Source of the DNA: Linnemannia hyalina | Lineage: Eukaryota; Mortierellomycota; Mortierellomycetes; Mortierellales; Mortierellaceae | Length of the DNA: 64,000 bases | Assembly (NCBI GenBank): GCA_019671135.1 | Contig: JAHRHY010000020.1 | Coordinates: forward strand, 620,001 to 684,000 | Direction: 5' to 3' | Shown here: in pieces, positions 33,101 through 41,436 of the stretch | Layout: the number at the start of each line of letters is the position of its first letter | Numbering within the stretch: position 1 is the stretch's first letter | Position numbers and translations under genes: made by a program | Notes under the pieces: model-generated | What the model saw: only the letters and a program-made list of their open reading frames with translations | Told to the model about the DNA's origin: nothing | The model's database searches: none

Positions 33101-35479
33101 CCACTCGACCCCAAAAGCCCCTTGTTCAAACGGAGTCTTATTGCCGAGCCTTCCATCATCCAGTTCCTGTGCGAGCGAGTACAACAGCACCCTGATTTCG
33201 AGCGACAGCTACATTCTCTCATTGAGCAATCCAAGACTGATCCTACAGTTTCTGTCGCTGCAGCCAACGCCATCACTATTTTGGTTTCAGCTGGCGCGCG
33301 CTTTAATGGTGCCGATCTACGAGGCGTCAGTATTCTCGGAGCGGACCTCTCTGGAGGCCAGTTTGATTCTGCACAGTTTCAAGGAGCCGATCTGAGGGAC
33401 GTCATTCTCGCCAAGAGCTGGTTGCGAAAGGCTGACTTGAGCAATGCGCGGATGGATGGCGTTCGATTTGGAGAGTTACCTTACTTGGAGAGTCTTAAAT
33501 ATCCCTTCTCTTGTTGTGCATTCCAGCTCGGTGAGACAGTGGTCGCCGTGGGCAGCGACGAGGGACATATCAACTTTTATGATAGCACTAGCTGGATCAA
33601 ACTTCGAACAATCCAGCAATCTCAACAATCATGGGTTCTCGGCATTGATTTCTCCCTGGACGGCAAGCGCCTTGCAACTAGGGACCAAGCAGGAAAAGTG
33701 CGAGTATTAGATCTTAGGAGCGACGAGAACGTAGTGGTGGTCATGGAAGGACATGTCGAGGGTGTGACTTCGGTGGCATTGTCTCCCTGTGGCAAGCAGG
33801 TGGCATTGGCCAACGATGAGGGAGCGATGTGTTTATGGAATATAGAGTCTGGCAACGTCGACTTTGCCTTGAAAGGGCACACTAGTTCCGTGTGGAGTGT
33901 CATGTATTCGCCAGATGGAGAGCAACTTGTCTCTGGCAGCGGGGACAAAACAATTCGGTTCTGGGATCCGATAACAGGAATTTCGAGCACCGTTCTGCAG
34001 TCGCCTGATGAGGTTTCTTGTCTTGCTCTCTCACGAAATGGACGAACGATTGCGTCGGGTGGATTCGGAGGCAACATTCAGCTTTGGGATGCAATTTCCG
34101 GAGAGCCTGGTACTGTGTTCCGTGGCCACACTTCGACCGTCACTTGCGTCAAGTTCTCTGAAGATGGCCAAAGGATCGCTTCGTCCAGCTGTGATAGGTC
34201 AGTGAGACTGTGGGATGCGGCGACTAGTATGCCCATTTCCGTCTTGGGCAACCATAACGACGTTGTCTATGGCCTCTCTTTTTCTCCAAATGATCAACAA
34301 GTCAATTCCGTGGGTGGAGACTCGAAGGTGCGCCTGTGGGATGTTGATGTCACCCGGTCAACCTCCGAGCCACAGGGCCATGCTGGCAACATTTTGAGCG
34401 TGTCCTATTCAGCTGATGGTCGCTCTATCTTCTCTGCAAGTCGTGATAAATCTGTACGACACTGGAGTTCGACCACAGGATCCACCGGTATTATTCGGCT
34501 CGAGGTTACAGATTGGTCTGTAGTGGCATTTTCATTCGATGCCACTCAAATTGCGACTGGCGGTCAGAACGGGATCATTCGACTATGGAATTGTCAGACA
34601 GAAGCGGCAGAAGGAATGATGCAAGGACCCACTGGCAGTGTGCAATCGTTGGTCTATTCGCCTTGTGGTCGCTGGATACTGTCCTCAAGCTTGACGATGG
34701 ACGTTGGACCTAAGTCTTCGTATAGATACCCCACAGCTCGATTGTGGAACCTTGAAAAGGCCCAGCAAGAATGTACTCTCCCCGATTTACTCATAGATGG
34801 TCGATGCTCTCCCTATTTTACAGCATTTACATCGACTGGGTCCCTGCTGGCGATTGGAGATTTCGACGGCATAGTCAGCCTTTACGACACACACACCAAG
34901 GCACGTGTGAAAGTAATTAGCATCGAAGAATATGCCCTATATGCAGTGGCATTCTCTCCAAGCGGTAAACAACTTGCCATATGCTCCCTAGCCTCAGTCT
35001 ACCTTTGGGACCTTCAATCAGAGCAGCCAACGTTGAAACTTGATTACCACGTCTTCCGAGGTCTCTCCTTATGCTTATCTTACTCGCCCTGCGGAAAGTG
35101 GCTCGCTTCTGGCTGCGATAAGAACACCCTGGGACTCTGGCGACGAGACGCTAGTGAGACAGAGAGTTGGTCTTGTGTTACCGAGGTTCGCGAGTTCTCC
35201 GGGTTCGTTGGATGCATTGCCTGGAACCCGACCGGCACCCTGGAGTTTGTCACTGGCAGTGATGATCATGCGGTTCGAGTTTGGCGAATATCGGACGATA
35301 ATGGGAGTGCTTCTGTAAGACTGATCTGGGGTTCTGATGCCGGGTTTCTGTGTCTTTCGGGCGTGATCTCTGCCAGCGCGATCGGGCTTAGTGCGGTGAA
35401 CCAGCAGTTGCTTATCCAACGGCGTACTGTTGATGTGAGCTCGGCTCTGGAGGAGGACAAAGGCACTATTGAGGAGTAG
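30164..35479 (+). CDS. STAND/NLR-like NACHT-pentapeptide-WD40 protein 2
   Basis: A 1,771-codon open gene from ATG 30164 (MNNNPLEQLDLQ), preceded by a probable 5' UTR intron. The layout equals STAND-1: basic and Ser-rich N-terminus with a KKALS/KSKSKSK stretch, a conserved LRIDIFAENV-type block, helical repeats (YQACYAYQALQYVPDDET), NACHT NTPase with Walker A GDSGSGKST at 627-635 and Walker B LICDGYDE at about 696-703, pentapeptide repeats from about 1046 (FNGADLRGVSILGADLSGG), and about 14 WD40 units to the end. Core words such as TTIPNLLDLV and AVIAPFSKVQIE are shared with STAND-1, so the two are clear paralogues. It is expected to be a cytosolic or nuclear ATP-switch sensor; ligand and output are unknown. 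No frame break is seen. Confidence 0.93.
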   Translation: MNNNPLEQLDLQVPGTDQPDTTQPERKRDKIRKFFSKSKSKSKKALSQTSSAQYASQQQPATRTSVASQASIDLSPTPLTLDHIRIDIFAENVPKPILKAELPSLQDRIERTDQLLYCNALLLQSESALLATTTCEEANDDSANVLEEQGLDKTQLDWLAATKADPMQEDHIRSLVVRMVETFVSDASKNSTKIAEIVALGPILQKEDYRKLLSSIIKEFDDSPLLDVNLLQGLVQLVQAASPEYLVSDDLIRILSILRIRLQGTHQQTSEHPYHLTLAVSRVLEVMADNKVQDLDRVIEHEPLSAVLQSLKDTTDPYLLYQACYAYQALQYVPDDETVLQAVLRHTTGVVDGLIKVSGVVKLDLGAVLDGLCSLQEAFVKAMEIAGLTYEGVCSLLESSRGVFVSLKEGLSAGQKRAWYPAVRAAYALAEAGQLKDLNQFIYRAPCHHDPMFQWGICQLLGDIAANPVWSVDIRLQAIRLLGHLYQNDQEWAEDQSVKIWMLTIIDRLGNPYDQAISTSACSLLQDLASDATLSMRHPYPLMARLLIPDPSPVLAKVQQLSCFERELHLMKNQLLKMRRLEEATQPVYISPMAKASLQALDNDVFPLIDKVQGFLASDRRVMLIMGDSGSGKSTFNKHLESELLRSYRSGGRIPLFINLPLLQRPKKELIAEQLRTHRFSDSQIEEMELHRQFVLICDGYDESQLKSNLHTTNDLNRYGQRDAKLIITCRTLRLSPDYRDLFAPQGVGHYARRTLDFYEEAVIAPFSKVQIESYVDQYVRLKPRTWTTHEYMDKLTTIPNLLDLVRNPFLLSLSLEALPGVTKGKQDLLTIRITRIHLYDKFVHHWMDVNKQRLQGNTLSEEDSVALEQLKEADFISMGIDYSTRLAAAIFEMQDGKPVVKYIDIKDRNTWKVQFFGQDSEVRLLRESSPLIRTGTLYRFLHQSMLEYFLSCAVFDPIQQGDDKEFVPQQGFGSPNVQPLDPKSPLFKRSLIAEPSIIQFLCERVQQHPDFERQLHSLIEQSKTDPTVSVAAANAITILVSAGARFNGADLRGVSILGADLSGGQFDSAQFQGADLRDVILAKSWLRKADLSNARMDGVRFGELPYLESLKYPFSCCAFQLGETVVAVGSDEGHINFYDSTSWIKLRTIQQSQQSWVLGIDFSLDGKRLATRDQAGKVRVLDLRSDENVVVVMEGHVEGVTSVALSPCGKQVALANDEGAMCLWNIESGNVDFALKGHTSSVWSVMYSPDGEQLVSGSGDKTIRFWDPITGISSTVLQSPDEVSCLALSRNGRTIASGGFGGNIQLWDAISGEPGTVFRGHTSTVTCVKFSEDGQRIASSSCDRSVRLWDAATSMPISVLGNHNDVVYGLSFSPNDQQVNSVGGDSKVRLWDVDVTRSTSEPQGHAGNILSVSYSADGRSIFSASRDKSVRHWSSTTGSTGIIRLEVTDWSVVAFSFDATQIATGGQNGIIRLWNCQTEAAEGMMQGPTGSVQSLVYSPCGRWILSSSLTMDVGPKSSYRYPTARLWNLEKAQQECTLPDLLIDGRCSPYFTAFTSTGSLLAIGDFDGIVSLYDTHTKARVKVISIEEYALYAVAFSPSGKQLAICSLASVYLWDLQSEQPTLKLDYHVFRGLSLCLSYSPCGKWLASGCDKNTLGLWRRDASETESWSCVTEVREFSGFVGCIAWNPTGTLEFVTGSDDHAVRVWRISDDNGSASVRLIWGSDAGFLCLSGVISASAIGLSAVNQQLLIQRRTVDVSSALEEDKGTIEE

Positions 35480-36037
35480 GGAGGCGAGGTCACCATTGAT
35501 AGGAAGAGAGACGAAGTTTCCATTGAATAGTTGAGCAGTAACGAGGAGTTTTGTTTCTTATGGGTGCCAACTTGGGAGGCCGTTTCGCAAGCACGAATAA
35601 ATAACCTATAAATTTTACTGTTCACACCAATCGGACAGTGCTAAATTTCTCGCTGCGTCTTTTTTTTAATGGGCACATTCTTGTATATCTTTGATATAGC
35701 AACATAAAGATGTGAGAAGACCCATAAAGCAACGCGCTCGTTTTTTAATCATACACCTTACTCTCACTGAAAACATTGCTGGCAGGAGAGGGGAAGGAGA
35801 ATAAGGGGATGATATTCACGTCGCTAATGTGGAGGAGGGTTCAAAAAAACAATCCCCGTGGATGGAAACTTTCCTTCCCTCTTTATTAAGCTACCGTCAC
35901 CTTCTCCTCCTTCCTTACCCACTTCTCTAACAGCAACAACCGACAGGATCCTCTTCATCACCCTCCAAAACACAATACCACCCTTCACCACCACCACCGC
36001 GACTGGCCATTAGCTCCTGCCTCAAAACCTTGACTTC
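35480..36037. other. intergenic, STAND-2 3' side
   Basis: Presumed 3' UTR and spacer after STAND-2; an AATAAATAACC word at 35596-35606 is a possible polyadenylation signal. Nothing else supported. Confidence 0.45.
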
Positions 36038-36660
36038 CTAACTACTCATCGCATCCTTCACACAACACCACTTCACCACAGGGCTCGCAGCCATCACCAA
36101 CCGCGCCTCAAACAGGTCAATACATGGTCGCACTGATGTACAGTACCAATCCGACATGGGCCGGATCGTCAGTTTCTCGACCGTCGCGAACCAGAGCCCG
36201 CAAAACATCAGTGCTATATCGCGCCAGACCTCTCTCTAGTACTTGATCTCGCGTCGTTCTAGGTCGTTGTGGTGGAGATGGAAGTCTCGGTAGACGCCTT
36301 TGTCGATTAGATCCCGGATATGACAGACGTTAACGCTCAGCTGGCGCAGCCGACAATTCGGATCCGGAAACAATCAAACAGCCTTCGCAACGTCCCCTTG
36401 TCTGCAACATCCACCATCGAGATATCCAGCACCACTAGTCTCGAAAGCAGACCCCAGCTCGAACAGTCCTTGAATGCGTACCGTGCCCGTGCTGATGTCG
36501 ACAATCGTTCTGACGCCGATCCCATGTCGCCCATAGAGTTGGGTACCTCGATCCCTCCCGCCGTCAAGGACTCGATGTTGGACAGAGTTAGTGGTAGAGC
36601 TAACAAGTCCGCCAGGACACGAACTGGTCGACATCGAAAGCCCGAGAGATACAAAACCTT
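36038..36660 (-). pseudogene. F-box/LRR-type protein relic
   Basis: Minus-strand fragments in alternating frames resemble the C-terminal part of a fungal F-box/LRR protein: LLSRLVVLDISMVDVADKG (about 36430) and, in another frame, CRLRQLSV leading to GVYRDFHLHHNDLERREIKY, then an in-frame TAG and VWRDIALMFCGLWFATVEKL (about 36170-36230), ending at a TAG at 36038. At least one frameshift plus the internal stop indicate decay. The N-terminal F-box is not visible. The plus-strand frame over the same bases is judged a shadow. Confidence 0.5.
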
Positions 36661-36925
36661 CAGCGGATGCCTACTTCCAACCTTCTCTTCGTGCTCCTTA
36701 AGTACACCATCAAGGCCCTAATATACAGTACTGTACACAACTTTCAACATCTTCAACAAAGCCAGAAGAGGGGAAAGACGAGTTGGAACTAAAGGCTCAG
36801 TGGTCAGCACTACTTACTCCTTAACCCACATTCGTTGAACATAATTGCGCCCTCTCAATATTACTTTTAGTGCTGCCAGTGACGACGGACACAATGGGAA
36901 CAAAAATCTCGTCGCTCACTTGTGA

Positions 36926-36985
36926 TTAGCGATGCCGAATGTAATGACGGCGAAGCCTATTATAGACCAGGGACTCCAGAAAAAA
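36926..36985 (+). repeat. DIRS-like terminal fragment
   Basis: GATTAGCGATGCCGAATGTA and the following GCCTATTAT...CCAGGGACTCC match the arm of the 333-bp element at 11923-11990 with small changes. Only one arm is present, so it is a relic. Confidence 0.7.
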
Positions 36986-37523
36986 ATTCGATCGCTCACT
37001 ACATTCAGGTACGTTTGTTGGACCAACCTCCTTAGCAAGATGGCCAAGTGGACAAAGTAGTAAACAGGGCAAGTGGTTTTTTTCGTCATTGTTGTTCGAA
37101 ACCAGTCGATAGAGTTATCGTTGCACTTGCGACGGATTGGGCTGGACAGGAAAGGGAGTGCGAAGGATTGAAGTGTGGGTACAAGAGCAGGAGTGGAAGA
37201 ATGAGTGTGAGGAAAGAAGCAAGGGAATAGCTTTATTGTTAGCCAAGGAATAAATACAGAGGAAGGGACAGACTATATATACGTGAGGAGAATAAGAGGA
37301 CAGAACTAAACGAGAGGCTAGAGTATGACAACAGAAGGTGGTAAAGATAACAGAATGCTAGAAATGCAGAGAGGCAAGCAGGTAAATTGGCAGAAAAGCA
37401 GATTGGTGAAGGTATTCTAACAACAGGGATAAATACAGGTATCGATGGTAAAGAGGAAAGGGAACGGGACCTAACAGAAGTAGACAAGGACGTAAATGGT
37501 AAATAGGATGGGCAATATGTATT

Positions 37524-37784
37524 ATCCGTCGGTGCCAGGACCATATATGTGTTATCTTCTTTTATTGTATAAAATGCGAAAATCCAGAAAACTAAACGAA
37601 AGTGAAAAGAGAAAAAATGAAATAAGTTCTGCTCAGGCACCAGATCTGTCCCTTATCTTCGTGGTGTGAGCCAGGTGCCAGGAGACAAAAAAGGGTGGGA
37701 AAACAAAAAAATCCAAGGGCGGGACATATATGGTCCTGGCCCTCGGATAATAGGCTTGAGCCTTCATATCTTCGGCTCCGCTAG
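37524..37784 (+). repeat. DIRS-like terminal repeat, copy B (left and right ends joined)
   Basis: Bases 37524-37732 match the terminal repeat at 58699-58905 in the same orientation. The block then runs directly into 37733-37784, the exact reverse complement of the outer end at 58673-58724. So a left repeat is followed at once by an inverted right end with no coding DNA between. This could be an internally deleted element or a trace of the circular-junction step used by DIRS elements. Confidence 0.7.
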
Positions 37785-37922
37785 ATACACATCCCCCTCA
37801 AGAAGGAGAACGCCGACGATCTATTACCAATCCATACGAGGACTCCGGGTTCTGTTGGTAGACCACCATCGTATGATTGGAGCTTTCGGTTTTGCTGCAG
37901 ACGACACCGTCCTCCTTCTCAA

Positions 37923-38800
37923 TTGGTAATCAAACGCCCCTCTGTTGGCAACGATTGCCCAGTCGAAATCAGGATGCGGAAGCTTCGGGACAAAGATGAA
38001 GTACAGGTGGTGTACCGTTGGCGCCACAATCATGACGATTCGGCGAAGGCCAGATCGAAAATGCCCCTGAGTGGAATCGAGCTTGAGTGGGTCAAAAAAA
38101 TGGCTGCAGACGGCCTCGACTGGAAGTCGATAAAGGCTCGGCTTCGTTTAGACAACTGGTCACTTCGTCAGGTAATTTAATACACTCTTGCCCAATATTC
38201 ACCTATTCACATTACTTTCTTGCTTTTTTCATTCTCGCAGTGCCCGGTCTCTAAATTACTGTTATTATAACTTTCATTTGCAATAGCTTGAGGACCAAGA
38301 ATCTCTTCAAACGTTGCCTCCCTGCCTTTACATGCTGTACGACGACGTTCGAACAGTCGTGTACCGCAATCGGACGCAGTTATCTCGAAAGGCGGTCAGC
38401 CCCTCGTACAGTGTGAAGCTTTGGCTTGAGCAGATCAAAGACGAAGGTGGTAAAAGCATGTTCAAGGATGAGGCCGCGCAGAACAAAAATCACTACCTTT
38501 TTGCTTGGTGTACAAGGTTTCAGCTAAAGGTTTGTGGCTCGTTTATATGCATACCGTTAAATGCTTTAATGCAATCAATGCAAACCTAATGGCATTTTCG
38601 TTAAGCACTCTGTAGATCTTGAAGGACAACACCACCATTGTGTGTATGGATTCAACACATAAAACAGTCAAATCATTGAAGCCGAGCCCGGAAAACGACA
38701 AAGTATTTACGTCCGCATACCTATTTACTATTCTCGTCAGGGATCGAAAGTCGCAAACCGGCATACCGATTGCATTTATGGTGTGCAACTCGGAATCAAG
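37923..38800 (+). pseudogene. MULE-like transposase, truncated
   Basis: Three exons joined by GT-AG introns (38172-38286, 38530-38615): exon 1 to 38171 has a C...HNH zinc-binding type block (YRWRHNHDD), exon 2 is 38287-38529 (LFAWCTRFQLK), exon 3 from 38616 has DNTTIVCMDSTHKTVKSL, the first catalytic Asp region of MULE transposases. The protein starts without an ATG just after the DIRS fragment and stops at 38800 before the second Asp and the Glu, where a short GTGAG...TATAG stretch joins it to LRR sequence. Both ends are missing. Mutator-like elements move by cut-and-paste; no terminal repeats were found here. Confidence 0.65.
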
Positions 38801-38868
38801 GTGAGATTGTGCTCAAATATGTTCTACTGTCCCATTGTAATATAGCCCGAGTTATTGAGACTGACTAT

Positions 38869-39141
38869 CCTCTGACCACTTTGAACTTGTGCGGCAACTC
38901 GATCGGATCCAATGGAACTCAGGCGCTATCTGAGGCACTCAAGACCAACTCGACTCTGACCACTCTGGACTTGTGGAACAACTCGATCGGAGATAACGGA
39001 GCTCATGCGCTGTCTGAAGCACTCAAAACCAACTCGACTCTGACCACTTTGACCTTGCAGGACAATTCGATCGGACCCAACGGAGCTCAGGCGCTGTCTG
39101 AGGCACGCAACACCAACTCAACTGTGACTATTTTCGGATGA
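38869..39141 (+). pseudogene. stray fragment of the F-box/LRR gene
   Basis: About three 28-residue LRR units, nearly identical at base level to 43670-43805 (end of the LRR gene at 41437-43863), then diverging before a TGA. It joins the MULE remnant at about 38846 but out of frame if the 45-nt intron there is spliced. Probably a copy of the neighbouring gene end by duplication or gene conversion. Confidence 0.75.
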
Positions 39142-39686
39142 TATATCCCTTTTGAACTCCATTTTCGCCACTCATGTGCAGAAAAACACTAAAGAAAATG
39201 AGTTAGGTCGCTATGATTACTCAATAACGCGTCGGTGAATTTTTAGTGCACTGATTAGAACTTGGGTTTCGTCAAAAACCCTTAACAAACAGCTCTAAAT
39301 TGAATTCAAGTCATTGCAACACGTTAACGCGCGTAAACACAGACCACTTTCAAGTATGCATTGTTACAGAAGGGCAGGGTTCGCAGGCAGGATTGTAGGG
39401 CATCCGTAATATCCTCAACCGATAGCGAATAAAGAAAATACGAGCCTGTGATGCGCCAAAGAAACAATTGTCAGTCCAGCTACTCTGTCTCTTAGCAATA
39501 CGTGAAAAGAGATAAAGAGCAAATAAGCGATCTCCGGTGCAACACGAATACTATAGTACAGGTGCGACTAACTAGACTATAGAGACATCGCCATGTCCAA
39601 AATAAGGGGCACCTATTTTGCAACAGCATAAAACTGAATTCAAAACGGTACCCTTAAGACGAAAAGCAGACATACGCGGTCGTGGC
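39142..39686. other. intergenic
   Basis: No coding signal. AT-rich spacer with no recognisable repeat unit. Confidence 0.45.
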
Positions 39687-39800
39687 AGTGAACAAAGCAT
39701 CGGCGACGCGACCTCGAATGATAATGAAGGAGGAGAGAAAGAGCTGACATTATAGGATCAAAAAGCAACGTCGCTATGAACGCCACAAGCCAGTCAACCT
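39687..39800 (-). repeat. short 25S-rRNA-like dispersed repeat, copy 2
   Basis: Same order as copies 1 and 3: a GTGAACAAAGCATCGGCGAC head, CCTCGAATGATAATGAAGG, then AAAAAGCAACGTCGCTATGA from the conserved 25S 3' domain. It is more diverged in the middle than copy 3. Confidence 0.75.
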
Positions 39801-39862
39801 TGGTGTGAGCACTCCCTAGAGTATATGCTCATATTAATAACATCGGATGAGACACTGCTCTC

Positions 39863-40236
39863 ATGAGTAAAGTGAATGGTCGCTGCTGCTGGGACGATGC
39901 GAGCAGTTTTTGAATATTGAGAACGGTGGCGTAAAGTCAACATAGAATTGTCATAAGTTCCCCCCTACAAACCTTAGATTCTCATATAAAAGATATCGAA
40001 GAGGCACAGCTTTCATATGTAAATTCAATGGTACATGCTGGGGGCAATGCAAGCAGTTTTTGAATTTTGAGAGCGGTGGCGGAAATTCAATTCTTAGAAG
40101 CGCCATTGGTTCCCGCTTGCAAAACTTAATATTTCTCTTGGGAGCGCATATAATGACACTGCTCTCATGGTAAACTGAATGCTGGGGGCGATGCGAGCAG
40201 TTTTGAATTTTAAATGCGGTGGCGGAAAGTCGACAC
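39863..40236 (+). repeat. three imperfect direct repeats of about 80 bp
   Basis: Blocks at about 39863-39945, 40008-40090 and 40161-40236 share CTCATG-like starts, ATGCGAGCAGTTTT and GCGGTGGCG(G/T)AAA. Spacing is about 145-150 bp. They lie about 1.2 kb upstream of the F-box/LRR gene. Confidence 0.75.
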
Positions 40237-41436
40237 AGTATAAGACTCCAGTCAAAAGCTCCGCACTGAAATTTTATCTCTTTCACTCTTTCTCTCATCA
40301 CCCACTATTGCACTCTCGCTGCCTTCTCCATTGTTGTCTCCACTCTCGCTCATATCGCTCGCTGTTGTCACCACTCTTACTCCTTCTCGTCATCCTCACA
40401 CATATTATCATCAACACCCTTTCTTTCTCCTTCTCTTCGCCTCAACTTCATCTCACTTTATTCACTCATTTTCACCTCATACTCCCACATTGTTGCCTCT
40501 TCTAACCTCCACCTCCGTTTGTTAGCTGTATGCCACGGTAAGCTGTTGTCTCGAAAGTGTGGTAGTGCCAGGTTCTGAGGCAGGAAAAGAGGGAGGATGA
40601 GAGAAAGTGAAGAAAGTGTGGTGAAAGAGAGGGAGTATAAGGACAAGAGAGAGTGAAATTGCTAAGCTAGGAATGGATTTAATGCAAGATAGAGAAAAGG
40701 GGAACTACGAGGAAAGAGTGGCTATTTATGTGTTTAGCAAACAGGAACAAGAACAAAGACCAAGAACAGGAACAAGACAAGAGGAATACAGGAACAAGAG
40801 GGAGTGTGAATGCCAAGAGATACAACCAGGTGTAAGATAATAACATGTCAAGATAGAAAAGGTGCAAACAGATGTAACAGGAATAATATGTCAAGATAAA
40901 AGAGGTGTTAAACAAGTGTCAGGTTAAGGTGCATAATACAGGTGTTAAGTGCAGGTGTATGCATTTCTAGAAACAACGTGAATCCAAAATGAAGAGCACG
41001 AACAACTAAGCCCAAATCCTATTTCTTTTGCGGGATAAGATAATTTGAGCCTAGGTTCGCGGCAGGTAGCTTCTTTGTGACAATTCCGCAATGCTCTGGT
41101 CGAGTTCATTGACGTAGATTAGAATGTCCTAAATGGAAGAAAGGGGGCTTCGTCGAAGATGCTGAATCGTATGAAGTGCATGAACTAAGTGTCATGCTTG
41201 CCCACTCGAGAGCACCTGATGTATAAAATTAGTGTCTGTTATCCTTCACCTCGCTATTCGCGTCACAGATTACTTCATAACCACTCTGTCGTTTTACTCA
41301 TTATCTTCATTTCGTTCCTTTCTTCCCAACCTTGTTGTTCCCCCTATTCCTCCTTTGTTATTAGCACCTTCTTGTGATCGCATCATCACTGTCTTCGCCA
41401 TCATCCCTGTCACGCTCATCACATTCTTCACCTTTT
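40237..41436. other. intergenic upstream of the LRR gene
   Basis: CT-rich on plus at 40260-40500, then a region rich in AGGAACAAGA-like words (40740-40800). CT-rich sequence at 41270-41436 directly before the LRR ATG is a typical fungal promoter/leader. No gene supported. Confidence 0.45.

Noticed and set aside
36320..36721. 133-codon plus-strand frame
   Set aside because: Antisense to the F-box/LRR relic, whose leucine-rich and Trp-rich segments look more genuine.
37030..37125. tRNA-derived SINE or tRNA gene (TGGCCAAGTGG A-box-like, GTTCGAAACC B-box-like)
   Set aside because: Box spacing is plausible, but D, anticodon and T stems do not pair; kept only as a weak chance match.
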